DNA of 64,000 nucleotides from Paenibacillus herberti (GTDB lineage: Bacteria > Bacillota > Bacilli > Paenibacillales > Paenibacillaceae), in contig NZ_NMUQ01000002.1 of assembly GCF_002233675.1 (NCBI RefSeq), positions 823,262 through 887,261 of the forward strand, read 5' to 3'. The notes under the pieces were generated by a model. The model saw only the letters and a list, made by a program, of their open reading frames with translations, did no database searches and had not been told where the DNA came from. The position numbers and the translations under genes were made by a program. The stretch's first letter is position 1. Each line of letters opens with the position of its first letter. This document shows positions 35,212 to 44,822 of the stretch, piece by piece.

Positions 35212-35370
35212 GAATAAGTCCTCCCTTCCATTGCCACTATCCTCTCTATCAGTATGGACAAGGCAGCTAGAAGCCATTCTTCAACCCATCGGCTACAATA
35301 AATCTCCAAGAAGCGCGTACAATACGCCCCTTTCTCCTCATCAGTCAGCGAACTATTATCCCAGCGCGAC

Positions 35371-35408
35371 AAAAAGAAGCTGCAGCCCCTCTCGGGAACT
35401 GCGGCTTC
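35371..35408 (-). terminator. Rho-independent terminator of purA
   Basis: Minus-strand GAAGCCGCAG ... CTGCAGCTTC followed by TTTTT, close to the purA stop. Confidence 0.8.
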
Positions 35409-35425
35409 AATCAATGGTTGCCCTC

Positions 35426-36712
35426 TTATTCGTAGATCGGGAGAACTGGGTTCGTCTGCTCGCGATTGCGGCCAACCGAGAAGATTGCGATCGGAATGCC
35501 AGTCAGCTCGGAAACACGCTCCACATAACGGCGCGTATTTTCTGGCAAGTCGTCCAGTGTCTTCGCGCCGGAAATGTCCTCGGACCAGCCCGGCAGCTCT
35601 TCATACACTGCTTCGCATTCCGACAACAGCTTCAAGCTAGCCGGATAGTGCTCTATAACTTCATCGCGCAGCTTGTAGCCGGTGCAGATTTTCACCGTTT
35701 CCAGGCCGCTCATGACATCGAGAGAATTCAGTGACAGGCCAGTGATACCGCTGACACGACGTGCATGGCGCACAACGACTGTATCGAACCAGCCAACGCG
35801 GCGTGGCCGCCCCGTAACCGTACCATACTCATGGCCGGTCTCACGGATTTGATCGCCGATAGCATTATGCAGCTCAGTCGGGAACGGGCCGTCGCCGACG
35901 CGAGTTGTATAGGCTTTGGCTACGCCGATGACCTGTTGAATCTTAGACGGGCCAACGCCGGAACCGATACATACACCGCCTGCAGTCGGATTCGAGGATG
36001 TCACGTAAGGGTACGTGCCTTGGTCGATATCCAGCATAACACCCTGAGCACCCTCGAAAAGCACATGTTTACCAGAGTCGATAGCATCATTCAGGACAAC
36101 AGATGTATCCGTCACGTAAGGGCGAATGCGTTCCGCGTGAGTTAAATATTCACCGAGGATGTTGTCAGCGTTCAGCGGTTCGCCACCGTATACTTGCTGG
36201 ATTACTTGGTTCTTTTCAGTCACGAGGTGGCGCAGCTTGCCTTCGAATTCCTCTGCGTCCATCAGGTCCGCGATGCGGATGCCGTTCCGGGCAGCTTTGT
36301 CCATATAACAAGGACCGATGCCCTTACGGGTCGTACCGATTTTATTGTCGCCTTTGCGCTCCTCTTCCAGCCCGTCTAGGATGAGATGGTAAGGCATAAT
36401 GACATGAGCGCGATCGCTGATTTTCAGGTTCTCGGTAGAGAAGCCGTTCTCGTGGATATAATCAATTTCGTCGAGCAGGGCAGCCGGATTAATAACCATT
36501 CCGTTGCCGATGACGCATGTTTTATTATGATTAAAAATACCGGATGGAATCATCGTCAGCTTATATTTCTTGTTGTCGATGAGAATAGTATGACCGGCGT
36601 TGTTACCGCCTTGATAACGGGCTACCACTTCGGCACCGTCGGCCAGATAGTCGGTAATTTTACCTTTTCCTTCGTCTCCCCACTGCGTGCCGACAACAAC
36701 AACCGTAGACAT
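35426..36712 (-). CDS. purA: Adenylosuccinate synthetase
   Basis: A 428-residue GTP-dependent enzyme joining IMP and aspartate to adenylosuccinate, the first committed step to AMP. P-loop and substrate motifs are complete: [74 protein letters not shown] and [14 protein letters not shown] start at 36712: the ATG is seven bases after GGAGG, whereas ATG at 36718 is too close. It stands alone between terminator and the structured gap upstream (36713-37210), so the leader or promoter lies there; no purine riboswitch is evident. Confidence 0.98.
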   Translation of the reverse strand: MSTVVVVGTQWGDEGKGKITDYLADGAEVVARYQGGNNAGHTILIDNKKYKLTMIPSGIFNHNKTCVIGNGMVINPAALLDEIDYIHENGFSTENLKISDRAHVIMPYHLILDGLEEERKGDNKIGTTRKGIGPCYMDKAARNGIRIADLMDAEEFEGKLRHLVTEKNQVIQQVYGGEPLNADNILGEYLTHAERIRPYVTDTSVVLNDAIDSGKHVLFEGAQGVMLDIDQGTYPYVTSSNPTAGGVCIGSGVGPSKIQQVIGVAKAYTTRVGDGPFPTELHNAIGDQIRETGHEYGTVTGRPRRVGWFDTVVVRHARRVSGITGLSLNSLDVMSGLETVKICTGYKLRDEVIEHYPASLKLLSECEAVYEELPGWSEDISGAKTLDDLPENTRRYVERVSELTGIPIAIFSVGRNREQTNPVLPIYE

Positions 36713-37210
36713 GATCATACCTCCGCTTAGCTTGCTTGGAATTTACTGCTTTATCGTTTACATCCGCCTGTTCTGCCATACTTCGCTGCGTCACGTTACC
36801 ACATGCAAGTTATGGGGCGGCCAAAAAAGCAGCAAACTTAGTTTATCAGCCCTGTCATGCCATGTCAAATATAAAAGCGAACAATCTATATATAGAGCCA
36901 TGAATTGTTCGGAATTTAGAGGTGATTATGATCGACTCTCATGTTAAAAGAACAATATTTATAAAACAACATAAATCAGATCTAAAAACCTAACTATGCC
37001 ATTAACGGAGAGGCCAGCGGAAACGGTTGATCAGATCGAACCCGGTAAGCGAGTTGAGGAGTTGGAATTCCATCTCCTAAGTACAGAAAACCTCCGTTGA
37101 ATCCAAAAGCCGCCTTTCGAGTTCAGTCATTCCGAAAGGGACCTCTGTTCAACGGAGGTTAGTTTTGTCTAGGCTTGACTCATGCGTTCGCTGACCGAAG
37201 CGCACGAGCC
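36713..37210. promoter_or_regulatory. Structured 498-base gap between dnaB and purA
   Basis: No convincing gene. Two hairpins: GGAGtTGGAATTCCAtCTCC (37051-37075, centred on a 10-bp palindrome) and a larger two-level structure with outer arms AACCTCCGTTGAA and TTCAACGGAGGTT (about 37086-37163) and an inner CCTTTCG/CGAAAGG stem. The larger one has weak T-runs on both sides, so it may terminate dnaB transcripts or belong to the purA leader. The purA promoter must also lie here. Confidence 0.5.
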
Positions 37211-38566
37211 CTATGATGCTGGCTCGTGCGTTCGGTCTAAGCTAACAAATTTATTAAAATTCTTGAGAAAAGCGAGCTCAACGGTACCGACAGGCCCGTT
37301 ACGCTGCTTAGCGATAATGATCTCGATAATATTCTTCTTCTCGGTCTCTTTATCGTAGTAGTCGTCCCGGTACAGGAACGCGACGATGTCGGCATCTTGC
37401 TCGATCGAGCCCGATTCCCGCAAGTCACTCATCATCGGACGTTTGTCCTGACGCTGCTCAACACCCCGGCTAAGCTGCGACAGAGCGATAACAGGAACTT
37501 CTAACTCACGAGCGATCTGTTTGAGCGTCCGTGAAATCTCAGAAACCTCCTGCTGGCGATTCTCCCCTGCCTTGCCGCGGCCCTGAATGAGCTGCAAATA
37601 GTCGATGAGAATCATGCCGAGATTACGTTCCTTTTTGAGCCGACGGCATTTGGCACGAATATCGCTGACGGTAATACCAGGCGTATCGTCGATATAGATC
37701 TCCGCCTCCGACAGCGCTCCAATGGCCATCGTGAGCTTCTCCCAGTCGTCGCCTTCCAGGAAGCCTGTCCGCATACGGCCGGCGTCTACGTTGGACTCCG
37801 CGCATACCATACGCTGCACGAGCTGTGCAGCGCTCATCTCTAGCGAGAAGATCGCCACTGTCTCGCGCGAGCGAACGCCGACGTTTTGAGCAATATTGAG
37901 CGCAAACGCCGTTTTACCGACCGAAGGACGCGCAGCAACGATGATGAGGTCATTTTTCTGGAAGCCGCTCGTCATTTTGTCCAAATCGATAAAACCCGAC
38001 GGAATACCCGTAGATCCGCCTTTGTTCGTATATAAAAACTCAACCCGCTCGAATACTTCCATCAGCACATCGCGGATGGACACAAAACCGCTGCTGGAGC
38101 GCCGGTTGGCGATCTCCATAATGCGGGACTCCGCTTCGCTGAGCATGAGGCCGATGTCGTCGGCTGAGCCGTAACCGTCGGAGACGATCGTCGTCGCCGT
38201 GCGGATCAAACGCCGCAGCATCGACTTCTCTTCGACGATCTGAGCGTAATACTCAACGTTCGCCGCAGTCGGCACGACGGTGGCAAGCTTGGCCAAATAG
38301 CTGACCCCGCCTACCTCCTCCAATTGCGCGCGGTCGCTGAGATAAGCCGTGAGCGTCACGAGGTCAATCGGCTGATTGTTTTCTCCGAGCTCGATCATCG
38401 CTTCATAGATGAGCTGATGAGAAGTGAGATAGAAGTCCTCGGCACGGATTTTCTCCATCGCCGTAATCAACGTTTCCGCCTGCAGCAGTACAGCGCCCAG
38501 CACTGCCTGCTCGGCTTCCAGGTTTTGAGGGGGGACCCGGTCGAACATCAAGCCGTCTTGGTTCAT
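37211..38566 (-). CDS. dnaB: Replicative DNA helicase DnaB
   Basis: A 451-residue hexameric 5'-3' helicase (called DnaC in Bacillus subtilis). N-terminal dimerisation domain (PPQNLEAEQAVLGAVLL...), then the RecA-like motor with Walker A (ARPSVGKTAFALNIA), Walker B-like hydrophobic IDYLQLI, an arginine-finger region and KQRNGPVG. It unwinds the fork with primase DnaG. Co-oriented with and immediately after rplI, with which it is often grouped near the origin. Start ATG at 38566 has GGAGG upstream; ATG 38548 is an alternative. Length normal. Confidence 0.97.
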   Translation of the reverse strand: MNQDGLMFDRVPPQNLEAEQAVLGAVLLQAETLITAMEKIRAEDFYLTSHQLIYEAMIELGENNQPIDLVTLTAYLSDRAQLEEVGGVSYLAKLATVVPTAANVEYYAQIVEEKSMLRRLIRTATTIVSDGYGSADDIGLMLSEAESRIMEIANRRSSSGFVSIRDVLMEVFERVEFLYTNKGGSTGIPSGFIDLDKMTSGFQKNDLIIVAARPSVGKTAFALNIAQNVGVRSRETVAIFSLEMSAAQLVQRMVCAESNVDAGRMRTGFLEGDDWEKLTMAIGALSEAEIYIDDTPGITVSDIRAKCRRLKKERNLGMILIDYLQLIQGRGKAGENRQQEVSEISRTLKQIARELEVPVIALSQLSRGVEQRQDKRPMMSDLRESGSIEQDADIVAFLYRDDYYDKETEKKNIIEIIIAKQRNGPVGTVELAFLKNFNKFVSLDRTHEPAS

Positions 38567-38585
38567 CCCTCTTGAGCCTCCATTC

Positions 38586-39032
38586 TCATTCTTCTGCCGC
38601 CTGCACCTTTAGCTTGCCCTTAACCTGCGGATGCAGCTTTACTTCCAGATTCGTGAAGCCGAGCGCGCGAATCGGCTCCTGCATCTCGATCTTGCGCTTG
38701 TCGAGCTTGATGCCCTCTTGCTTCTCCAGTGCCTCGGCAATCTGCTTCGTCGTAATAGCTCCGAAGAGACGGCCACCCTCGCCAGCCTTGGTACGAACGA
38801 CGATCGTAAGCTCCGCCAGCTTGTCAGCCAACGCTTGGGCATCCGCCTTCTCTTGAGCTTTGCGTTTGTCCTCGGATGCCTTCTGCATCTCAAGCGTCTT
38901 GATATTACCTGCCTCAGCAGCCTTTACCAGACCCTTCGGCAACAGGAAGTTACGCACGTAGCCCTCCGACACTTCCTTGATCTCTCCACGCTTGCCTTGA
39001 CCCTTTACATCTTGCAGAAAAATGACTTTCAT
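38586..39032 (-). CDS. rplI: 50S ribosomal protein L9
   Basis: A 148-residue ribosomal protein binding 23S rRNA domain V near the L1 stalk. The N-terminal domain is recognisable ([39 protein letters not shown]), then a long helix and C-terminal domain. It overlaps gdpP by four bases and leads into dnaB with a 19-base gap, so gdpP-rplI-dnaB are co-transcribed. Confidence 0.98.
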   Translation of the reverse strand: MKVIFLQDVKGQGKRGEIKEVSEGYVRNFLLPKGLVKAAEAGNIKTLEMQKASEDKRKAQEKADAQALADKLAELTIVVRTKAGEGGRLFGAITTKQIAEALEKQEGIKLDKRKIEMQEPIRALGFTNLEVKLHPQVKGKLKVQAAEE

Positions 39033-40990
39033 TCAAATAACCCCTCTTCCTCATGGATTTGCTGCAACACAAGCTTCAGCTTAGCTTCTACTTCCGGAAC
39101 GGTGCCCTCTTGCTGGCAGGCAGCATTGGTAAGATGTCCGCCTCCGCCCATCCGCTCCATTACGATCTGTACGTTCATTTGGCCGAGCGAACGAGCACTT
39201 ATGTTGACGACGCCGTCCTGACGCTCCCCAATAACAAAGGAAGCCTGAATGCCCGTCATATTAAGCAGTGTATCGGCAGACTGCGCGATCAACAGCTGTG
39301 AATAGCGCTTGCCAGGCTCCGTCACCGCTAATGCAATATGACTATATAAAACCTCAGCATGTTTGATGATATCCGCTTTTTTAAGGAATTCCTCGAGATC
39401 TTCTTTGAGCATTCGTTGCACGATCGAAGTATCCGCTCCGTTGCGTCTCAGGAACGATGCCGCCTCGAACGTCCGTGCACCAGTGCGCATCGCAAAGCTC
39501 TTCGTGTCAACGGTAATACCGGCGAGAAGCACGGTTGCTTCCCGAATATCAAGCACAAGCCGATCGTGGATGTATTGGAGCAACTCCGTCACCAGCTCGC
39601 AGGCCGATGATGCATATGGCTCCATATAAACAAGCACCGAGTTCGGAATAAATTCCTCGCCACGCCGATGATGATCAATGACGACGATCCGGTTCGTCTG
39701 ACTCAGAATGCGCGGTTCCTTGAGCATCGATGCCTTATGCGTATCAACAACGACTACGAGCGTACGTCCGTCAACGAGAGCTACACTCTGTTCCGGCGAA
39801 ATGAAGCGACGGTATAACCGCTCATCCTCTCGGATCATTTCCATCATCTTTTGGATAGCCGGATTGACCCCCTCAAGTACGATGAACGCTTCCTTGCCCA
39901 AATGCTGAGCCATCTTAGCCACGCCGACCGCCGCGCCGATAGCATCCATATCCGGCATTTTGTGGCCGACAATAACTACCTTTTCACTCTCGCGGATCAT
40001 ATCCCGCAGCGCATGGGCCACAACCCGAGCTCGCACACGCGTGCGCTTCTCAACAGCATTGGACTTGCCGCCGTAAAAGCTCGTGCGCTCGCCAACTTTA
40101 ACGGCCGCCTGATCACCGCCGCGACCAAGCGCCATATCCAAACTGACCTGTGCCCATTGGCCGAGCTCCTGAATGCTACCCGCTCCTGCGGCGAAGCCGA
40201 TGCTCAGCGTCATCGGAATTTTCATATCTCCTGTCATCTCCCGGACCTCGTCCAGGATGATGAACTTGGAAAGTTCCAGCTGGCGTAGCGTCCGCTGATC
40301 CGTAATGAGTAGGAAGCGATCGGAGTTAAGCCGCTTCAGGTAAAGATTTTCGCGCTGTGACCATTCTGTAATCTCAGCTGTTACGCGAGACAGCAACATC
40401 GTGCGCTGCTGATCGTCCATCGACTGCGTGACCTCATCAAGGTTGTCGATGAAGACGATGCCGAGCGCCGACTTCTCTTCCTCATACCGCTTGGAGAGCT
40501 GCCACATATCGGTAATATCACGCACGTACAGCAGCTTCTCAGCCGGCTTGTAAAGCAACTCGTATATATCGGCTCCAATAGCTATCTCTAGCTTGCCTGG
40601 ACGATCTTTTGTTTGCGCCAGCGCAGGAAACAGCTCCAGCAGCGGTACACCGATGACGGAATCCTCCTCCATCATCTCCGACACGAACGGGTTATGCCAT
40701 TCCACTACGCGATCATCATTGAATAAAATAATACCGAGAGGCAACTCTTGAATGACCTCGCTGCCGACTTTTTTAATTCGGTAGGAGAGGGTTCCAAGGT
40801 ATTTCTTGAGATCGCGCCGAAAGGCCCGCTCCGCCAAATACGTGTAGACGCCACAGCCGACCGTCAAGGCGAAGGCGATGATTCCGAGCAGCAAGTTGTA
40901 GGTTAGCAGCGCCGCCGTAAGCAACACCATAGAGATCAGCCAACTTACAACATGCAGCCCGTGCCAGCGCTTGAGAAGCAATTTAGGCAT
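39029..40990 (-). CDS. gdpP: Cyclic-di-AMP phosphodiesterase GdpP
   Basis: A 653-residue membrane enzyme that hydrolyses c-di-AMP, keeping the messenger that controls potassium uptake and wall stress low. Order: two transmembrane helices (about 15-55), a PAS-like domain, a degenerate GGDEF domain ([13 protein letters not shown]... without a GGDEF), and DHH/DHHA1 phosphoesterase domains with [33 protein letters not shown] and [12 protein letters not shown]. All DHH ligands are present. It is cotranscribed with rplI and dnaB. A CBS protein (42157) and other possible c-di-AMP-responsive proteins are near. Confidence 0.97.
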   Translation of the reverse strand: MPKLLLKRWHGLHVVSWLISMVLLTAALLTYNLLLGIIAFALTVGCGVYTYLAERAFRRDLKKYLGTLSYRIKKVGSEVIQELPLGIILFNDDRVVEWHNPFVSEMMEEDSVIGVPLLELFPALAQTKDRPGKLEIAIGADIYELLYKPAEKLLYVRDITDMWQLSKRYEEEKSALGIVFIDNLDEVTQSMDDQQRTMLLSRVTAEITEWSQRENLYLKRLNSDRFLLITDQRTLRQLELSKFIILDEVREMTGDMKIPMTLSIGFAAGAGSIQELGQWAQVSLDMALGRGGDQAAVKVGERTSFYGGKSNAVEKRTRVRARVVAHALRDMIRESEKVVIVGHKMPDMDAIGAAVGVAKMAQHLGKEAFIVLEGVNPAIQKMMEMIREDERLYRRFISPEQSVALVDGRTLVVVVDTHKASMLKEPRILSQTNRIVVIDHHRRGEEFIPNSVLVYMEPYASSACELVTELLQYIHDRLVLDIREATVLLAGITVDTKSFAMRTGARTFEAASFLRRNGADTSIVQRMLKEDLEEFLKKADIIKHAEVLYSHIALAVTEPGKRYSQLLIAQSADTLLNMTGIQASFVIGERQDGVVNISARSLGQMNVQIVMERMGGGGHLTNAACQQEGTVPEVEAKLKLVLQQIHEEEGLFE

Positions 40991-41005
40991 AATTCACGCC
41001 CCTGT

Positions 41006-41908
41006 TCAAGGTTTCTGGAACGATTTGCGAATCGGGAACGCCGCATCCAGTACCCCGATTAAGCTAAGAGGCGGGAATACGAGCAACAGGAAGCCAATGA
41101 AAACCGGCACGCCCTTCGGCCATCGCTTCTCATGCGCCAGGAAGAAGAAAAAGCCTATAGCCTGCACCGTAAACACGAACCGCAGCAGTGGAACCAGATT
41201 GACCAGCGCTGTCGTCATAAACGAATCGTCCCCTGCAGGAACGAACAGTTGCAGCAGTAGAGCAATCAGGTAATACGTAACAAGCAAACGTGGAACCCGC
41301 CATTCATGCGCAGGCGGAAGTCCCTTCACATTGATGCCGTAGGAAGACAATGCCCTCCTGGATATATATTGGGCAATCGCCGTCAGCATGAAAGCAGACA
41401 GCAGCAAAGCCTGCGGAATGACTTGTACCGTGGACTCTACTAGCTGATCGATCATTTCCGGCGTCCACAGACTACTTACGGCAGGCTCGCTTGCGACCGT
41501 ATTGGCTACAGATCGGATTTGATCCTGCAGCGCGCCGATGACCGACAGATCCAGCACGGCATCAAAAACGAGCAATTCAAGCAGTACGATGGCGACGATG
41601 CTGACCAGTACAGCAGTCATCCTGGAGCGTACCGGCTTATCGGTTCGATAATAATGGCCCATGACTATAGCGGGTACGAGGAAAAAGAGTCCAACAATTA
41701 ATGGAGCCGGGCCGACCATAAAAAATGCAAGGATCCATACTGGAATCAAGTGGGCAAAAAACAGGCCCTTTGGCAAAGTAGTGTATAACACCACGTAAGG
41801 CACCATCAACAAGGTGACGGTAAGCACATTGAGCAGCGGCACTCCTATCGAGAGCAGCAGCAAGAGAGCGGCAACGCTCCACAGGATGGATTTACCACCG
41901 GTTTTCAA
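41006..41908 (-). CDS. yybS: DUF2232 multi-pass membrane protein (YybS)
   Basis: A 300-residue integral membrane protein with about eight predicted helices (ILWSVAALLLLLSIGVPLLNVLTVTLL, IPVWILAFFMVGPAPLIVGLFFLVPAIVMG, TAVLVSIVAIVLLELLVF and others). It corresponds to the YybS/DUF2232 family, found directly upstream of gdpP in Bacillales. The family resembles the membrane part of vitamin ECF transporters by shape; a function has not been shown. Spacing to gdpP is 15 bases, so it is the first gene of that operon. Confidence 0.88.
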   Translation of the reverse strand: MKTGGKSILWSVAALLLLLSIGVPLLNVLTVTLLMVPYVVLYTTLPKGLFFAHLIPVWILAFFMVGPAPLIVGLFFLVPAIVMGHYYRTDKPVRSRMTAVLVSIVAIVLLELLVFDAVLDLSVIGALQDQIRSVANTVASEPAVSSLWTPEMIDQLVESTVQVIPQALLLSAFMLTAIAQYISRRALSSYGINVKGLPPAHEWRVPRLLVTYYLIALLLQLFVPAGDDSFMTTALVNLVPLLRFVFTVQAIGFFFFLAHEKRWPKGVPVFIGFLLLVFPPLSLIGVLDAAFPIRKSFQKP

Positions 41909-42090
41909 GCCCGTTCACCTCATATCTTCATCGTTCGTCTAAGCCTGTCTTGAGGCAGGCTCGTAAGAAGCTGTACCACCCATTATACCACAAATCGCTG
42001 TCCTACAAGCGGATTCGCACCGGCTTGCCAGCCTGTCTCCAGACACCACCTAGCACTTCCATAATGCGACTCCATACGTCAGCAATAGAT

Positions 42091-42137
42091 AAAAAATGAA
42101 AAAGCCCTGTTCCCCGCAAAAGCGGTTCACTAGGGCT
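42091..42137 (-). terminator. Rho-independent terminator of the CBS gene
   Basis: Minus-strand AGCCCT...CCGC tttt GCGG...AGGGCT followed by TTTTTCATTTTTT. Confidence 0.7.
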
Positions 42138-42156
42138 ATTGATGTTTCTACAATTG

Positions 42157-42588
42157 TTAGTCCCGGCCGACGGCCGATTCTTCTTCACCGCGGAACAGAC
42201 CTTCTGCGCAATAGTCGATAATATCACTACGACGCACAATACCGATGAAGCGATTCATGTCATCCACAACGGGTACGAAGTTCTGCACCTTAGCCAGCGA
42301 GATCAGATCTTCCATGTTGGCGTCAATGCGAACCGGCTTCAGATTCACACGCATTGGAACCTCGGCAAGCCTAACCCGATTCGTCTGATCAAAGTTCAAG
42401 TTGGCGTTTTTCATGAACCAGAGCAAATCGCCTTCTGTCACCGTTGCCGCGTAGGCGCCGTGTTGGTCTAATATCGGTACTGCTGTGTAACGATGATGCT
42501 CCATCTTCTCTAGCGTTTGGCGCAGCGTAGCCTCCAGGGTCAACGTAATCACTTCTGCTTTTGGAAGGAGGAAAAAAGCAATGTTCAT
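42157..42588 (-). CDS. Tandem CBS-domain protein
   Basis: A 143-residue soluble protein made of two CBS motifs (about 10-70 and 80-140): TLEATLRQTLEKMEHHRYTAVPILDQHGAYAATVTEGDLLWF and RIDANMEDLISLAKVQNFVPVVDDMNRFIGIVRRSDII. It resembles CbpB/YkuL-like cyclic-di-AMP-binding proteins; nucleotide preference cannot be read from sequence. Its place near gdpP makes a c-di-AMP link attractive. Start chosen at 42588; an earlier ATG at 42606 adds six residues. Confidence 0.8.
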   Translation of the reverse strand: MNIAFFLLPKAEVITLTLEATLRQTLEKMEHHRYTAVPILDQHGAYAATVTEGDLLWFMKNANLNFDQTNRVRLAEVPMRVNLKPVRIDANMEDLISLAKVQNFVPVVDDMNRFIGIVRRSDIIDYCAEGLFRGEEESAVGRD

Positions 42589-42625
42589 CTTGAAAGACAC
42601 TCCCATTCTCTTGCCGAAGGCGCTA

Positions 42626-43717
42626 TTAATCCGAGCCGACAGATGATGTGGTTACCACCTGATCCAAGCTCTTTACGTCTTCTACAGCATCCAGCGTATC
42701 CTTTTGGGCCGAGCCCCCGTTGCCGGTCAGATCCACCATTGTTTTATCCGGATTCATCCAGTCAATAATGAGCTGTTTGCTCTTCTCAACATCCTCTTCA
42801 TCCGCAAAATAATACCAGGCCCCGGTGTCGCTATGTCTACCGCCCTCACCTTTGAGGGTATGCGTGTAGATCGCCCGATTATTGCCTTGAATCATCGCCT
42901 TGGCCATTTCAATCATATCGCTTGGAGGAATGTCCGTCGCGAAGTTCTCTCCCATAATGCCGACATATTCCGGTATGCGGGGCCAAGAAGACATGCCTGA
43001 AGCTTCATCCATAATAGCTTCAACAAAAGTCTGCTGACGCTCCGTGCGACTGAGGTCACCACCGGCATCCTCACGATAGCGAACAAAGTTCAGAGCATCC
43101 CTTCCCATGTATTTATCTTGTCCGGCTTTAACGACAAATTTCTCATGGCCCGGGTCATCATTGACTAGGTCCTTCTCAACGGGCAGGGAAATACCGCCCA
43201 TCGCGTCGATCAGCGCCTTGAAACCGTTAAAGTTGACGGCTGCATAGTAGTCCACCTCGTTGCCGAGTAGGTTCTCCACCGTGTCTACCGCCATTTTGGC
43301 TCCGCCGAACGCATAGGCATGAGTAATTTTATCTTCCCTATCCCTTCCGACAATTTCTGTGTACGTATCGCGCGGAATCGACACCATTAAAATCGCGCCA
43401 TCTGTGGGACGAACAACGGTATACATCATCGTGTCGGAACGACCTTGCTCCGCATCTCGGGCGTCTACACCAAGCAATAACACGGAGTAGGGATCGGCTT
43501 TTGTGTATTTTACCTTTTCTGTAGCTGGATTACTGTCAATTGGTTTATAAGATGGTTCGAGTTTTTTCTTCACGTCACTGGCCAGGAACATGTCGAATCC
43601 CCAAAGGGCCAAAGTAGTCCGGTTATAATACCCGGCTGCGCCGAGGATGAGCAGCACCGCCATAATAGAAGCAGTCCACGTCCAAATCCGGCGGGTACGT
43701 GATTTTTTTGGCTTCAT
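42626..43717 (-). CDS. LytR-CpsA-Psr (LCP) family glycopolymer ligase
   Basis: A 363-residue membrane protein: basic N-terminus, one transmembrane helix (TWTASIMAVLLILGAAGYYN) and an extracellular LCP domain. Key features are VLLLGVDARDAEQGRSDTMMY, IPRDTYTEIVG and KITHAYAFGG, then AAVNFNGFKALIDAMGGI and NFVRYREDAGGDLSRTERQQ, whose arginines bind the polyprenyl-diphosphate. LCP enzymes move teichoic acid or capsule polymers onto peptidoglycan. Start 43717 follows AAAGGAAC; 43756 is less likely. It runs alone, with about 60 bases to the next gene. Confidence 0.92.
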   Translation of the reverse strand: MKPKKSRTRRIWTWTASIMAVLLILGAAGYYNRTTLALWGFDMFLASDVKKKLEPSYKPIDSNPATEKVKYTKADPYSVLLLGVDARDAEQGRSDTMMYTVVRPTDGAILMVSIPRDTYTEIVGRDREDKITHAYAFGGAKMAVDTVENLLGNEVDYYAAVNFNGFKALIDAMGGISLPVEKDLVNDDPGHEKFVVKAGQDKYMGRDALNFVRYREDAGGDLSRTERQQTFVEAIMDEASGMSSWPRIPEYVGIMGENFATDIPPSDMIEMAKAMIQGNNRAIYTHTLKGEGGRHSDTGAWYYFADEEDVEKSKQLIIDWMNPDKTMVDLTGNGGSAQKDTLDAVEDVKSLDQVVTTSSVGSD

Positions 43718-43818
43718 ATGATAAAGTTCCTTTCTATTTGAGCATATAAGCTTCATTTAGTTTAGCCTAAGTGTAGACGAGTATCCTTAAAGAATAGTTA
43801 CAAAACTCTTAAAATGAT

Positions 43819-44583
43819 TTAGTTCAGAAATAAAGTTGCATTGCAATAGCGGCGCGTAAGCGCATGGAAGTAAGCTGCCTGTACGGAAAAAACCGCAATT
43901 AGCAGCATATTACCGAGCATTTCTTTATCCAGCTCCTCAAGCCCATTCAGCCGACTGACATAACGGCCAGCTGCTTCGCGAACGCGCAGCTCCAGCGTCC
44001 CGTTGCCGCTGTCTTCCACCATTTCGGGACCTGAATCCAGAATTTGATCTCCGTCCGCATCCATCTCCTCAAACAGGGAAGAATAGGCCCGATAAAACTC
44101 GATCGGCCCAAGCAGCGGGCAGCAGGAGCCGTCCGCCGAAGCACGGAACAATCGCTCGAACAGCTTGCGGATCGATTCAAAATCGAGACTAGCCTTCAGA
44201 TCATCCACGATGAAAAGAAGCGCCGCCTGCTCAAGAGAGTATTTTTTGCCGGCCTTGGGTGATTCAAAAAAGGGCTTGAAGTCCCTTTTGACCCAATTTT
44301 GCATCGCCGTTATCGAAAGTGAAGAATATTCGACCCGACCTCCCAATGCTGCTGCTTCCTGCAGCGATACGCCCTTGATGCCTTGCCCTTTAATTAGCTT
44401 CTCCAGTACTAACGGCCATTCCGTAGAGAGGAAAGCTGGCAGCGCTTTTCCTGAAGCAACTTGGTCATGATGCTCTTTTTTCCAGGCTTCCTGGACGATC
44501 TGAATCGGGCTTCGTGAGCCGCCGCCATTAAGCGACAGAAGCAGGTCTGCCATCTGGAACCGAGTCAGCATAAAGGATTCCAC
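43819..44583 (-). CDS. DUF1836-domain protein
   Basis: A 254-residue protein with a DUF1836 core: YSSLSITAMQNWVKRDFKPFFESPKAGKKYSLEQAALLFIVDDLKASLDFESIRKLF. The early part has a MerR/HTH-like helix arrangement, and the family is considered a putative DNA-binding regulator of unknown target. GTG start at 44583 follows AAAGGAGG by eight bases. The C-terminal part (DEMLGNMLLIAVFSVQAAYFHALTRRYC) is hydrophobic. No operon partner: LCP gene is 102 bases downstream. Confidence 0.8.
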   Translation of the reverse strand: MESFMLTRFQMADLLLSLNGGGSRSPIQIVQEAWKKEHHDQVASGKALPAFLSTEWPLVLEKLIKGQGIKGVSLQEAAALGGRVEYSSLSITAMQNWVKRDFKPFFESPKAGKKYSLEQAALLFIVDDLKASLDFESIRKLFERLFRASADGSCCPLLGPIEFYRAYSSLFEEMDADGDQILDSGPEMVEDSGNGTLELRVREAAGRYVSRLNGLEELDKEMLGNMLLIAVFSVQAAYFHALTRRYCNATLFLN

Positions 44584-44822
44584 TACCGCTTCCTCCTTTC
44601 GAAATAAGGGTGGAGTTCATATGAACCTATCATAAGTCCGCCTTCTGCGCGTGTAAAGAAGGGCTTCAAGGAGAAAAAGTCCGATTGGACCCCTCTGTGA
44701 GGCTTACAATGCCTTATACCGTCCTTAACGAGCTTTCAAACAGTTGCTGTACGAGCAATAGGTTCGTTATACTGGTTCATAAGAACTTATTCTAGTTAGA
44801 TAAAGGATGTCGATGATTTAGA

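Noticed and set aside
36713-37210. Purine riboswitch upstream of purA
   Set aside because: The conserved loop sequences of the purine aptamer were not found.
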